In this document: in pieces, positions 43,043-51,111 of the stretch
How positions within the stretch are numbered: position 1 is the first letter of the stretch
Layout: the number at the start of each line of letters is the position of its first letter
NCBI RefSeq assembly: GCF_000092245.1
Contig: NC_014166.1
Location: 2,666,001-2,730,000 of the forward strand
Reading direction: 5' to 3'
Length of the DNA stretch: 64,000 bases
From: Arcobacter nitrofigilis DSM 7299
GTDB lineage: Bacteria > Campylobacterota > Campylobacteria > Campylobacterales > Arcobacteraceae
The notes under the pieces: generated by a model
Told to the model about the DNA's origin: nothing
Databases searched by the model: none
The model's input: the letters and a program-made list of their open reading frames with translations, nothing else
Position numbers and translations under genes: made by a program

Positions 43043-43153
43043 CAAAATAGCGTTAAGAAAAATCAAATAAAATCTGTAGAGAAATTTAAACTGTTTGAGC
43101 GATTTAGCGAGTTTTTAAATTTTAAGTTTTTATTTTATTTTTTAGCTATTTTG
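43043..43153. repeat. Imperfect extragenic palindrome with a GAGCGATTTAGCGAG core
   Basis: Outer arms CAAAATAGC (43043-43051) and GCTATTTTG (43145-43153) are exact complements. Inner segments pair partly (AAATTTAAA against TTTAAATTT). The centre is GTTTGAGCGATTTAGCGAG (43093-43111). This architecture is typical of repetitive extragenic palindromes; a genome-wide copy count is needed. Confidence 0.5.
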
Positions 43154-43176
43154 GAATCTGTGAACGCTTTTCTTTT

Positions 43177-43206
43177 GTTTCTTTTCTTTATAAAAAGAAA
43201 AGAAAC
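43177..43206. terminator. 13-bp perfect hairpin downstream of tex
   Basis: GTTTCTTTTCTTT and its exact complement around an ATAA loop. It is AT-rich and purine/pyrimidine asymmetric. There is no T tract on the + strand, so termination is only a possibility. Confidence 0.4.
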
Positions 43207-43344
43207 AAGCATCACAATAAAGAAATATTTAATCCCCAATTAATAACTCAAACACACATATACTCGTATTTTGTATTAATAATCAATTAATAAAATAATC
43301 TTATACTTCCATATATATAAGCAATTATTAAAGGCATACATTAT

Positions 43345-44211
43345 ATGAGTATCACTCGAAGACAATTTACTTACTTAGCAGGTATTAGCACCCTTCTTGC
43401 AAGCCTACCGTCATGGGCAAAAGAAGGTAATAAAATAACCCCTGCTTTATTTATAGGACATGGAACACCTATGAATGCCTTTGTCGAAAATAGATTTACT
43501 AAAGAGTGGGAAAAAATTGCTCGTATATTAAAAAAACCAAAAGCTATCTTAGTAGTTTCAGCACATTGGGAGACTATGTTTCCAGCTGTTAGTACAACTG
43601 CTAATCCTGAGACATTATATGATTATTATGGCTTCCCTGAATTTATGTATGAATTTAAATACCCAGCCCCAGGAGCTCCAAAAATTGCAAAACATGTTTC
43701 AGAGACATTTAAAGAAGAGGTCTTTACAGACCCAATACGAGGTTTAGACCATGGCGCTTGGACTGTATTATCAAGACTTTTTCCAAAAGCTGATGTTCCA
43801 GTATTTGAGTTTAGCTTAGCCCAATCAATGACTCCAAAAGAGCACTTTTTATTAGCAAATGAGATGTATGAGTTAAGAAAACAAGGGGTCATGATAATAG
43901 GTTCAGGAAATATTGTTCATAATATTCCAAGTGCAAAAAGTGATACTATGCATGGAACTAGAGATATAGTACATGATTGGGCAAAAAGTTTTGATGAAAA
44001 AGTAGCTTCAAAAATAGATAGTGGTGATTATGAAGCTTTAATAGATTATAAAAATATGGGTAAAGATGCTCTAATGGCAGTTCCTACCCCTGAGCACTTT
44101 TTACCACTTTTATATGTTTTAGGATGTGTAAAAAAAGATGAACCATACAAATACTTTGCTAAAGGTTTTCAAGAAGGCTCTTTTTCTATGAGATCTATTA
44201 TATTCTCATAA
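43345..44211 (+). CDS. DODA-type extradiol dioxygenase family protein with Tat-like signal
   Basis: This belongs to the YgiD/4,5-DOPA extradiol dioxygenase family, metal-dependent ring-cleaving enzymes. Metal ligands are visible: H39 (FIGHGTPMNAF), H74 (VVSAHWETMF) and a later His in GLDHGAW, with a conserved PTPEHFLPLLY near the C-terminus. The N-terminus SITRRQFTYLAGISTLLASL followed by PSWAKE is a twin-arginine-type signal, so the enzyme is probably exported to the periplasm, whereas E. coli YgiD is cytoplasmic. Length is 288 aa including the signal. The gene stands alone, converging on a thioesterase gene. The natural substrate is unknown. Confidence 0.82.
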   Translation: MSITRRQFTYLAGISTLLASLPSWAKEGNKITPALFIGHGTPMNAFVENRFTKEWEKIARILKKPKAILVVSAHWETMFPAVSTTANPETLYDYYGFPEFMYEFKYPAPGAPKIAKHVSETFKEEVFTDPIRGLDHGAWTVLSRLFPKADVPVFEFSLAQSMTPKEHFLLANEMYELRKQGVMIIGSGNIVHNIPSAKSDTMHGTRDIVHDWAKSFDEKVASKIDSGDYEALIDYKNMGKDALMAVPTPEHFLPLLYVLGCVKKDEPYKYFAKGFQEGSFSMRSIIFS

Positions 44212-44214
44212 AAA

Positions 44215-44589
44215 CTATTTAGCCATTTTTTCCTTATAAAGTTTATGGGGAGTTGGTTTTTTATTAAAATCAATCGTTACTAAAACTACTTCTTCTACTT
44301 GTACTATTACTTTATTTGTCGTTTTATTTCTAAGTTCACATTTCAATGTAATTGAAGTTTTCCCTACTCTTACTAGTTCAACTCCTGTAATTAAAATATC
44401 ACCAATATTTGCAGCACTATTAAATACCACTTCTGAAACTTTTGCTGTAGCGATTCTACTTGTTTCTAACAAATTTGCAGCATAAACCATAGCATCTTGG
44501 TCAATCCAAGATAAAGCTGTCCCACCAACTAAAATACCAGCAGCATTTAGATGAGGATAAGTTACCATTCTTTGTGTTGTATATTCCAA
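44215..44589 (-). CDS. Acyl-CoA thioesterase (hotdog fold, YciA-like)
   Basis: A single-domain hotdog thioesterase of 124 aa. The segment HLNAAGILVGGTALSWIDQDAMVYA contains the conserved Asn/Gly and catalytic Asp of the YciA/BACH group, and DILITGVELVRVGKTSITLK forms the central strand region. The start is read as TTG at 44589, behind AAAGG; ATG at 44568 is an alternative but would remove N-terminal family residues. It probably hydrolyses medium- or short-chain acyl-CoA in the cytoplasm. Confidence 0.82.
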   Translation of the reverse strand: MEYTTQRMVTYPHLNAAGILVGGTALSWIDQDAMVYAANLLETSRIATAKVSEVVFNSAANIGDILITGVELVRVGKTSITLKCELRNKTTNKVIVQVEEVVLVTIDFNKKPTPHKLYKEKMAK

Positions 44590-44698
44590 TCCAAAACCTT
44601 TTTTCTTATTTTCGACTATTTTTTATAAAAACTTGATTAAACCTAGGGTAAAAATCAACTGTATTTCGAAATGCTTTTTTAATGCTATGAAAAATTAG

Positions 44699-44704
44699 TA
44701 TACT
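44699..44704 (+). promoter_or_regulatory. Likely -10 box of the glycosyltransferase gene
   Basis: TATACT lies 22 bases before the ATG at 44726; AAGGAG is the ribosome-binding site. Confidence 0.45.
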
Positions 44705-44725
44705 CGGAAGTAAAAAGGAGTATTT

Positions 44726-45838
44726 ATGCAAAAGTTTTTATATATTACTGACCAAACAGAATATAGTGATAATAGTTTCATTGGCCCTTTATTTGAAAAA
44801 TACTTAACAAAACACTTCGAAATACACATTATTTATTTCTCTAAATATAAATCATCTTTTGAGAGAAAAGAGAATAATAAAATTATTATACCCCTTGCAG
44901 ATAAATTAAATGTTATAGATGTTTTAGGACATAATGGCATAGATTTAAAAGAGTATAAAATAGTAGCTGTAAGAAATGATACAAAAATATTAAAAGAAGT
45001 TCTTAAAAAAAGAATTGTTTTTGATTATAAAGTAGCTTTTAGATTATCATTTCCAAAAAGAATTGCTAAACTTCAAATTGATGAAGCAAATAATAAAAAA
45101 AGCTATTTTGACATCATCTCAAATAAAATCAAACTACACCAAGAAACATCGTTAATAAATGATTGTGACCTATTTCTACCAACAACTATAAAAATGAGAG
45201 ATAACTATTTAAAAGATGTGAAAACAAAAACTTTTGTTATTCCCTCAGCTATTGATCCACAAGTTTTACATGAAAATATACAACATGAAGGTGAAGAAAA
45301 AAGATTTTTTTATGCTGGTACTTTAGATAAATTAAGAGAGTTTGAAATAGTACTAGATGCCTTTTCTGAGATTGAAAGTAAAAGCTTTAAAATCATGATT
45401 TCTACAAAAGACCCAGAATATGCCCAAGAGTTATTGGGTAAATACCCTAATTTAAGAGCAAACTTTGAATTAGATAATGCAACAACAAAAGACGAGCTAT
45501 TAGATTTGATTGCTAAAGCTGATATTGGTTTATCAATTTTACCTGATATCGCCCTTTTTAATACCTCAACACCTGTTAAAATAATGGATTATTACTCTTC
45601 AGCTGTTCCTTGTATTATGTCAAAAAATGATAACAATCTTTCTATTTTTGAGGATAACAAAACAGCTTGGCTTTGTGATTTTAATAAAGAATCTATTAAA
45701 TCAAAACTTGAAGAGATAATTGCCTTATCAAAAGAAGAGATTACTCAAATTGGAGAAGATGGACAGAAAAGACTCTTAGATATAAGAAATTATGAAAGAA
45801 TAGCTGACGCTTTAGCACATCAGTTAAATATCTTATAA
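44726..45838 (+). CDS. Glycosyltransferase, GT-B fold (GT4-like)
   Basis: A 370-aa GT-B-type glycosyltransferase. The C-terminal donor domain starts at FFYAGTLDKLREFEIVLDAF and includes the typical end region IGLSILPDIALFNTSTPVKIMDYYSSAVPCI, where acidic residues contact the nucleotide-sugar. The N-terminal acceptor domain is more divergent. No membrane segment is seen. It is monocistronic, with no polysaccharide cluster around it, so the acceptor cannot be inferred. Confidence 0.8.
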   Translation: MQKFLYITDQTEYSDNSFIGPLFEKYLTKHFEIHIIYFSKYKSSFERKENNKIIIPLADKLNVIDVLGHNGIDLKEYKIVAVRNDTKILKEVLKKRIVFDYKVAFRLSFPKRIAKLQIDEANNKKSYFDIISNKIKLHQETSLINDCDLFLPTTIKMRDNYLKDVKTKTFVIPSAIDPQVLHENIQHEGEEKRFFYAGTLDKLREFEIVLDAFSEIESKSFKIMISTKDPEYAQELLGKYPNLRANFELDNATTKDELLDLIAKADIGLSILPDIALFNTSTPVKIMDYYSSAVPCIMSKNDNNLSIFEDNKTAWLCDFNKESIKSKLEEIIALSKEEITQIGEDGQKRLLDIRNYERIADALAHQLNIL

Positions 45839-45859
45839 AAATATGCACCTAGCATATTT

Positions 45860-46687
45860 TTATAGTTCAAGTTCTTTTAGATAATCTGCAATTTTAGGAA
45901 TATTATCTTTTCTACATACTAAACAAGTAGGCATATCCCAAGCATTTTTATTCAACTTCAAAACTTTGACCTCATCTTCAAATCTTAATTTTTTTACAAT
46001 ACTTAAAGGCAATATTGATTTTCCCATTCCAGCTTTTACACACCCTAAAATAGTATCATAACTACCAAATTCTAACTTTTTGTGTTCCACTTGTGTTAGT
46101 TCAAAAAGATAATCTTGAGCAAAATTACTGTATGCACATCCTTTTTTAAAACTCAAAAATACATTTGGAACTACTTCCTCAAGTGGTTGAACTAAAACTA
46201 GCTCTTCATCTATTTTATTTAACACAATAAGTTCATTCTCTTTTGGTATTCCACTAATAAAAGCGATATCTACTTTATACTCCATTATCATTTCTTTAAT
46301 CACATTTGTTGTATTTGTAATAAGTTCTAATTGGGTATTTGGAAATTCCTTATGCATATTTATTAAAAAATTTACTATTCTCGTAACAGCATTTGATTCA
46401 GTTGAAGCAATAATTAATTGCTCTTGTTTTAACATATCTTTCACATCTAAAACTGCCAATTCAATCTTTTTTATAATCTCTACAGCATGTGGGTAAAGCC
46501 TTTCTCCTTCTTGTGTTAAAAGAACTCCTGAAGGAACCCTATGAAAGAGTTTACAACCAAGATTTTTTTCTAATTGTTTTATTCTAGAAGTTACATTTGA
46601 TTGGGCATATTTTAAACTATCTGCTGCCTTTGAAATTGATTTTTTATTAGCAACGCTTACAAATACTTTTAATAATTTAGAATCCAT
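45860..46687 (-). CDS. LysR-family transcriptional regulator
   Basis: A LysR-type regulator: N-terminal helix-turn-helix (LKVFVSVANKKSISKAADSL, then AQSNVTSRIKQLEKNLGCKL) and a C-terminal co-inducer domain. The frame is open to an ATG at 46714, but ATG at 46687 has AAGGA eight bases upstream and is preferred, giving 275 aa. It is divergent from an MFS transporter, with an elaborate palindrome in the 89-bp gap, so it very likely controls that transporter and itself. The ligand is unknown. Confidence 0.9.
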   Translation of the reverse strand: MDSKLLKVFVSVANKKSISKAADSLKYAQSNVTSRIKQLEKNLGCKLFHRVPSGVLLTQEGERLYPHAVEIIKKIELAVLDVKDMLKQEQLIIASTESNAVTRIVNFLINMHKEFPNTQLELITNTTNVIKEMIMEYKVDIAFISGIPKENELIVLNKIDEELVLVQPLEEVVPNVFLSFKKGCAYSNFAQDYLFELTQVEHKKLEFGSYDTILGCVKAGMGKSILPLSIVKKLRFEDEVKVLKLNKNAWDMPTCLVCRKDNIPKIADYLKELEL

Positions 46688-46700
46688 ATCACTTTTCCTT

Positions 46701-46760
46701 ATATCACTAATCATGATTAATTATTTGACATAATATCATTTTTAGTGATATTATGTCAAA
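46701..46760. promoter_or_regulatory. LysR operator region with a 15-bp perfect palindrome
   Basis: TTTGACATAATATCA (46724-46738) and its exact complement (46746-46760) flank a 7-base centre. ATATCACTAA (46701-46710) is repeated in inverse as TTAGTGATAT (46742-46751). TAATCATGATTA (46708-46719) is a further 12-bp palindrome. This fits paired recognition and activation sites of a LysR regulator between divergent genes. Confidence 0.7.
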
Positions 46761-46776
46761 AACAAAGGAATAGAGT

Positions 46777-47961
46777 TTGAAAAAAATAAACCTTTTAGAT
46801 AAAAATTCAAACGCTTCTATTATACTTGCAGGAATCCTTGCACTAATTATTGGAGTTGGAGTAGCAAGATTTGTATTTACATCTTTACTTCCTCCTATGC
46901 TTGAAGATTATTTGACTGTTAGTTTTGCTGGAATTTTAGCTTCTGTTAATTATGCAGGATATTTAGCTGGTTCTATTTTTGCTGTATTCATAAAAGACAT
47001 ATATGCAAAGGTAAAGTTTTTTAGACTTGGGATGATTATCTCTATTCTGACAACCTTAGTTTTAGCTACAACTCATAATGAAACTTTATGGCTAATCTCA
47101 AGAATAATCGCAGGATTTGGAGCAGCTATGGCTTTAGTTGTGGGTTCTGCAATTGTAATGTATAAATTAAAAATAGATAATAAAACAAAAGCTATGGGGA
47201 TACATTTTTCAGGTATTGGGTTTTCTATTTTAGTTACTGATTTAATTGTTCGTGCAGTATTTTATTTCCATGGGACTTGGCAAGAGGCTTGGTTAGTTTT
47301 AACTATCTTTGCATTTTTTGCATCTTTTTATTCTATGTACATTTTATCTTTTGGTAAAAGAATAGATGCAAATGTAGTAAAACATCATTTTGATATAAAA
47401 CTATTTTCACCCTTTGTAATACTTCTTATTATCGCATATTTTTGTGAAGGTGTTGGATTTGTTGTTCAAGCAACTTTTATTCCTGATATTATTAATTCAC
47501 TTGAAGGTCTAAAAGGATATGGTAATCTTACTTGGACTCTTGTTGGACTAGCAGGTATTCCCTCTTGTATTATTTGGATGAATTTAGCACACAAATATGG
47601 AAGTGTCAATATAATCATTATTGCTATGTTATTACAAGTAGTTGGAATACTAATTTCAGCACTTACAAATAATCTATACCTTAACTTATTATCTGGTGTT
47701 TTATATGGAGGTACTTTTATAGGTCTCGTAGCACTATTTATGAACCTAGGAGGTAAACTCTCAGGTGCAAACCCTGTTGTTCTAATGGGAGCCCTTACAA
47801 CTGCTTATGGAGTAGGACAAGTTTTAGCACCATTGTATAGTATAGCCTTAATAGACAAATTTGGAAACTACACCTATGCACTTTATTTAACTGCTTTTAT
47901 TGTATTTTCAGGGGTAGCATTGTTGTTTATTTCAAAAATTTTAAATATAGTAAAGGAATAA
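46777..47961 (+). CDS. MFS transporter, YbfB/YjiJ-like
   Basis: A 394-aa major facilitator protein with 12 predicted helices. The N-terminal ILALIIGVGVARFVFTSLLP and LASVNYAGYLAGS resemble the YbfB/YjiJ group. The start is TTG behind AAGGA. It is divergent from a LysR regulator across a palindromic operator and is followed by a tautomerase gene. The substrate is unknown; an organic acid or aromatic compound is a guess from the neighbours. Confidence 0.85.
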   Translation: MKKINLLDKNSNASIILAGILALIIGVGVARFVFTSLLPPMLEDYLTVSFAGILASVNYAGYLAGSIFAVFIKDIYAKVKFFRLGMIISILTTLVLATTHNETLWLISRIIAGFGAAMALVVGSAIVMYKLKIDNKTKAMGIHFSGIGFSILVTDLIVRAVFYFHGTWQEAWLVLTIFAFFASFYSMYILSFGKRIDANVVKHHFDIKLFSPFVILLIIAYFCEGVGFVVQATFIPDIINSLEGLKGYGNLTWTLVGLAGIPSCIIWMNLAHKYGSVNIIIIAMLLQVVGILISALTNNLYLNLLSGVLYGGTFIGLVALFMNLGGKLSGANPVVLMGALTTAYGVGQVLAPLYSIALIDKFGNYTYALYLTAFIVFSGVALLFISKILNIVKE

Positions 47962-48004
47962 AAAGATTTTTTACTAATCTTGTTAAAAGAAGTTATTAAA
48001 TATA

Positions 48005-48035
48005 GGTTCCCTTTAAAATGGGAACATTTTAAAGG
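48005..48035 (+). promoter_or_regulatory. Two mutually exclusive hairpins over the tautomerase ribosome-binding site
   Basis: Hairpin A: GTTCCC (48006-48011) pairs with GGGAAC (48020-48025). Hairpin B: CCTTTAAAATG (48010-48020) pairs perfectly with CATTTTAAAGG (48025-48035) around GGAA. Hairpin B covers the AAAGG ribosome-binding site. The two cannot form together. Confidence 0.5.
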
Positions 48036-48042
48036 AATAAAT

Positions 48043-48258
48043 ATGCCATATATAAACGTAAAAATGACTCACGAAGATGCAGGAGCAACAAAAGAGCAAA
48101 AAGAAAAACTTGCAAAAGGTATCACTGAACTTTTTTCAGAGATTTTTGGAAGAGGAGCCTCTAGTGCTGTTATTCTTATAGAAGAGGTTTCTACTGATAA
48201 TTATGCAATTGGTGGAAAGACAGTTACAAATATAAGAGAAGAGCAAAAGAAGAATTGA
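48043..48258 (+). CDS. 4-oxalocrotonate tautomerase family protein
   Basis: A 71-aa member of the 4-OT superfamily, with catalytic proline directly after the initiator Met (MPYINVKMTHEDAGATKEQK). The usual C-terminal part with VSTDNYAIGGKTV is present. The frame is open from 47980, but only ATG at 48043 exposes the N-terminal proline and has AAAGG upstream. Family members tautomerise unsaturated keto acids. It follows the MFS transporter by 81 bp and may share its transcript. Confidence 0.85.
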   Translation: MPYINVKMTHEDAGATKEQKEKLAKGITELFSEIFGRGASSAVILIEEVSTDNYAIGGKTVTNIREEQKKN

Positions 48259-48297
48259 TTTAAATCATACTTTTACTTTTAGCTTTTTGCTAAAATT

Positions 48298-48317
48298 CAT
48301 TTATTTCTTAATAAATG
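48298..48317. promoter_or_regulatory. 8-bp hairpin in the leader of the HPP gene
   Basis: CATTTATT and AATAAATG flank TCTT, 10 bases before the HPP start and just after a TAAAAT -10-like box (48291-48296). It could fold over the start region of the mRNA. Confidence 0.3.
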
Positions 48318-48326
48318 GATTAATAT

Positions 48327-48890
48327 ATGAAAAAGTTTTTTAAACAATTCAAGAAAGTAAATACAGAACCTATTGAAAGAGCTAATATTATTTGGTCTTG
48401 GATAGGTTCATTTCTAGGTATTTTAGCTATCTCTTTATTTCACAGTGATATTCTAAATGATAATGATTTGACCTTAGTAATTGGTTCTTTTGGTGCAAGT
48501 GCTGTATTAGTTTATGGAGCTGTAAATTCTCCCCTTGCCCAACCTAGAAATCTCATTGGTGGACATATTTTATCCGCACTTATAGGAGTTATATCTTTTA
48601 AACTATTTCATAATCATATATTATTTTGTTCTGCTTTTGCAGTTGCCACTTCTATTTTGATTATGCAAGTAACTTTAACACTTCATCCTCCAGGAGGTGC
48701 AACAGCACTCATTGCTGTAATTGGTAGTAATCAAATACATAACTTAGGATTTTTATATGTTTTATATCCAGTAGCATCTGGAGCTTTTATTCTTTTGATA
48801 ATTGCAGTAGTTGTGAATAATATCCCTGCACATAGACATTATCCACATTCTCATAAAATCTTCAATTTTAAATGGTTTGCAGATGATTAA
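48327..48890 (+). CDS. HPP family integral membrane protein
   Basis: A 187-aa protein with four predicted helices and the name-giving His-Pro-Pro motif in TLHPPGGATALIAVIG (about residue 128), preceded by VNSPLAQPRNLIGGHILSAL. HPP proteins of cyanobacteria have been linked to nitrite transport, but most bacterial members have unknown substrates. It ends one base before the converging folA stop. Monocistronic. Confidence 0.85.
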   Translation: MKKFFKQFKKVNTEPIERANIIWSWIGSFLGILAISLFHSDILNDNDLTLVIGSFGASAVLVYGAVNSPLAQPRNLIGGHILSALIGVISFKLFHNHILFCSAFAVATSILIMQVTLTLHPPGGATALIAVIGSNQIHNLGFLYVLYPVASGAFILLIIAVVVNNIPAHRHYPHSHKIFNFKWFADD

Positions 48891-49394
48891 TTAATCTCTT
48901 TTAACCCAAACCTTAAATTTCCAAGCTGGACTTTTTATTTTGCCATCTTCAATTATGGCTTCATAATCTTTTTGTTGGGCTAAATCCCAAGTAGAGAAAT
49001 CGATCTCTTCAAGGTAAGCATCTGCTTCTCCTGAGTAATCAACTTCACTTAAATACATTTTATCAACATAATCAAATAAAGTTTTATAAATAGTAGCCCC
49101 TCCTATTATAAATAGTTCTTCTTCACCTCTTTGTCTAGCGAAGTTCAAAGCTTCATGTATATCATTAAAGGAATGAACACCCTCATGTTCAAAATCACCA
49201 TTTGATAATACAAGTGAAGTTCTATTTGGTAAAGGTTTACCTATTGATTCAAAGGTTTTTCTTCCCATTAAAAGATGGTGCCCTGAAGTAATAGTTTTAA
49301 AGTTTTTAAAATCTTCAGAGATATGCCATAGCATTTGATTATTTAAACCTATTTCCCAGTTTTTTCCATAAGCCACTATCATTGATACAATCAT
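48891..49394 (-). CDS. folA: Dihydrofolate reductase
   Basis: DHFR reduces dihydrofolate with NADPH. Family motifs are visible: AYGKNWEIGLNNQMLWHISEDF at the N-terminus with substrate Asp/Glu region, LLMGRKTFESIGKPLPNR, and ELFIIGGATIYKTLFDYVDKMYLSEV. Length (167 aa) is normal. ATG at 49394 has AAGGA upstream; a second in-frame Met is four codons on. It lies downstream of thyA, which makes dihydrofolate, separated by 150 bp of hairpin-rich DNA. Confidence 0.95.
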   Translation of the reverse strand: MIVSMIVAYGKNWEIGLNNQMLWHISEDFKNFKTITSGHHLLMGRKTFESIGKPLPNRTSLVLSNGDFEHEGVHSFNDIHEALNFARQRGEEELFIIGGATIYKTLFDYVDKMYLSEVDYSGEADAYLEEIDFSTWDLAQQKDYEAIIEDGKIKSPAWKFKVWVKRD

Positions 49395-49544
49395 ACGGTA
49401 TTCCTTTTAATTGGTTCCCAATAAAAAGGAACCATTTTTTATATATCTACTTTTTAACAAAGGAAATAAATTCCTTTTAAAAGTAGCTTGTGCTCGTCAC
49501 TCTCTTTGAGAAAATTCTAAAGAAGGCAACAAGTTGCCTTTTGG
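49395..49544. other. Hairpin-rich gap between thyA and folA
   Basis: Three inverted repeats occupy this gap: GGTTCC/GGAACC (49413-49418, 49428-49433) followed by a T run on the + strand; a long imperfect stem CTACTTTT/AAAAGTAG (49447-49486) extended by AAGGAA/TTCCTT; and AAGGCAAC/GTTGCCTT (49523-49540), probably the thyA terminator. No ORF is seen. Confidence 0.6.
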
Positions 49545-50408
49545 CTATACAGCCATTACTCCCTTGATATGTTCATGAGCTTGGTAATTACTAAGTTCAA
49601 AGTCTTCCATTTTAAAATCAAAGATATTTTTAATATCTGGGTTTATTTTCATAGTTGGTTTAGGAAATGGCTCCCTTGTAATTTGTAGGTTTGCTTGTTC
49701 TAAATGGTTTGAATAAAGGTGTGCATCTCCAAAAGTATGTACAAAATCCCCTACTTCTAAATCACAAACTTGTGCAACCATCATAGTTAGAAGTGCATAA
49801 GAAGCAATATTAAAAGGTACTCCTAAAAATATATCCGCACTTCTTTGATAAAGTTGGCATGATAACTTCCCATTTGCAACATAAAATTGAAAAAAAGTAT
49901 GGCAAGGAGGAAGTGCCATTTTTTCTATTTCTGCCACATTCCAAGCACTTAAAATAAGTCTTCTCGAATCAGGATTATTTTTGATTTGTTCTATTAATTC
50001 AGATACTTGATCAATAGCTTTCCCATCATTTGTTTTCCAACTTCTCCATTGGCTTCCATAAACAGGACCTAACTCTTTTACTGTATCACTATTCTCATAC
50101 CCTAGAGCCACACCTTGATTATCTGCATTTGCAGTCCATACTGTTTTTTTACCTATAATATTTTCTGCTTTATCTCCATAATGAATCTCAGCTAATCTTC
50201 TCTCATCAGTTGAGCCTTCTAAGAACCAAAGAAGCTCTGAAATAATAGCTTTCAAATGGCATTTTTTAGTAGTTACTAAAGGGAATCCTTCACTTAAGTC
50301 AAATCTCATTTGATAACCAAATACAGATTTTGTTCCAGTCCCTGTTCTATCTTCTTTTAGTGTTCCATTTTCTAATACATGTTTCATCAAGTCTAAATAT
50401 TGCTTCAT
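49545..50408 (-). CDS. thyA: Thymidylate synthase (ThyA type)
   Basis: ThyA methylates dUMP using methylenetetrahydrofolate. The nucleophile is C169 in [12 protein letters not shown]. Other signatures are [32 protein letters not shown] and [19 protein letters not shown]. Length is 287 aa. Campylobacter and Helicobacter mostly use the flavin-dependent ThyX, so ThyA with FolA is a notable difference. A hairpin follows the stop. Confidence 0.96.
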   Translation of the reverse strand: MKQYLDLMKHVLENGTLKEDRTGTGTKSVFGYQMRFDLSEGFPLVTTKKCHLKAIISELLWFLEGSTDERRLAEIHYGDKAENIIGKKTVWTANADNQGVALGYENSDTVKELGPVYGSQWRSWKTNDGKAIDQVSELIEQIKNNPDSRRLILSAWNVAEIEKMALPPCHTFFQFYVANGKLSCQLYQRSADIFLGVPFNIASYALLTMMVAQVCDLEVGDFVHTFGDAHLYSNHLEQANLQITREPFPKPTMKINPDIKNIFDFKMEDFELSNYQAHEHIKGVMAV

Positions 50409-50493
50409 TTCGTTCCTTACATAAGTAGTAAATGTACTACTAAATATTGAAGAATATTTTATCTAAGATTATATTTTTTATTAATAAATTTGA

Positions 50494-51111
50494 TTAAAAG
50501 ATGAGTAAATGTGTTAAAGAATAAGCAATATATAACATCAAACAACCAATTGTAATATCCAAGATTTTCCAGGTATTTGGATTTTTGAATAAAGGGATTA
50601 AAACCCTTGCCCCATAACCTAAAGCAAAAAACCAAGTTGCAGAAGCCATAGAGGTACCTAGTATAAAATAGATTTTTAAACTATCTTCTATATTTGCTCC
50701 AATACCACCTATCAAAAAAACCGTATCCAAATAAACATGTGGATTTAAAAATGTAAACATAAAAAGTAGAGAAAATACTTTTTTAATAGGGTCTGTTTTT
50801 ATCTCATTATCTATCTTAAGACTCTCATTTTTAAATGCAGATTTAAAAGAAGTAAAAGCATAAAAAACTAAAAATGATATGCCAAATATTGCCATTGCAT
50901 TTACAAAGGTTTGGTTTCCTTTGATAAAAAAACCTAAACCTAAAACCCCTAAAGTGATTAAAAGAATATCAGTCAAAATACAAAAAATTGTTGCTTTAAA
51001 TACATGTTGCTTAAGTAATCCAAGCTTTAAGATATAAGCATTTTGTGCACCAATTGCAACAATTAGAGGAAGACCAACAAAGTAGCCTTTTAAAAAGATA
51101 TCAAATTCCAT
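50494..51111 (-). CDS. LysE/ArgO-family amino-acid exporter
   Basis: A 205-aa protein with about six helices and the family start GLPLIVAIGAQNAYILKLGL, matching LysE/ArgO exporters of basic amino acids. It ends an operon that also encodes an amino-acid ABC importer and a MarC protein, and it overlaps marC by one base. Export of lysine or arginine is inferred from the family. Confidence 0.85.
   Translation of the reverse strand: MEFDIFLKGYFVGLPLIVAIGAQNAYILKLGLLKQHVFKATIFCILTDILLITLGVLGLGFFIKGNQTFVNAMAIFGISFLVFYAFTSFKSAFKNESLKIDNEIKTDPIKKVFSLLFMFTFLNPHVYLDTVFLIGGIGANIEDSLKIYFILGTSMASATWFFALGYGARVLIPLFKNPNTWKILDITIGCLMLYIAYSLTHLLIF

Larger units (their letters stand above)
43019..43344. other. 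Non-coding interval with nested inverted repeats
   Basis: No credible ORF is seen in this 326-bp gap. It contains a 111-bp interrupted palindrome (43043-43153), a 13-bp perfect hairpin (43177-43206), then A/T-rich DNA with the promoter region of the next gene. Confidence 0.7.

Noticed and set aside
46688-46714. LysR start at 46714
   Set aside because: No ribosome-binding site precedes it, while ATG at 46687 has AAGGA eight bases upstream and fits the usual LysR N-terminus.
47980-48042. Longer tautomerase N-terminus from the upstream frame start
   Set aside because: It would bury the catalytic proline, and the region consists of overlapping hairpins and the ribosome-binding site.
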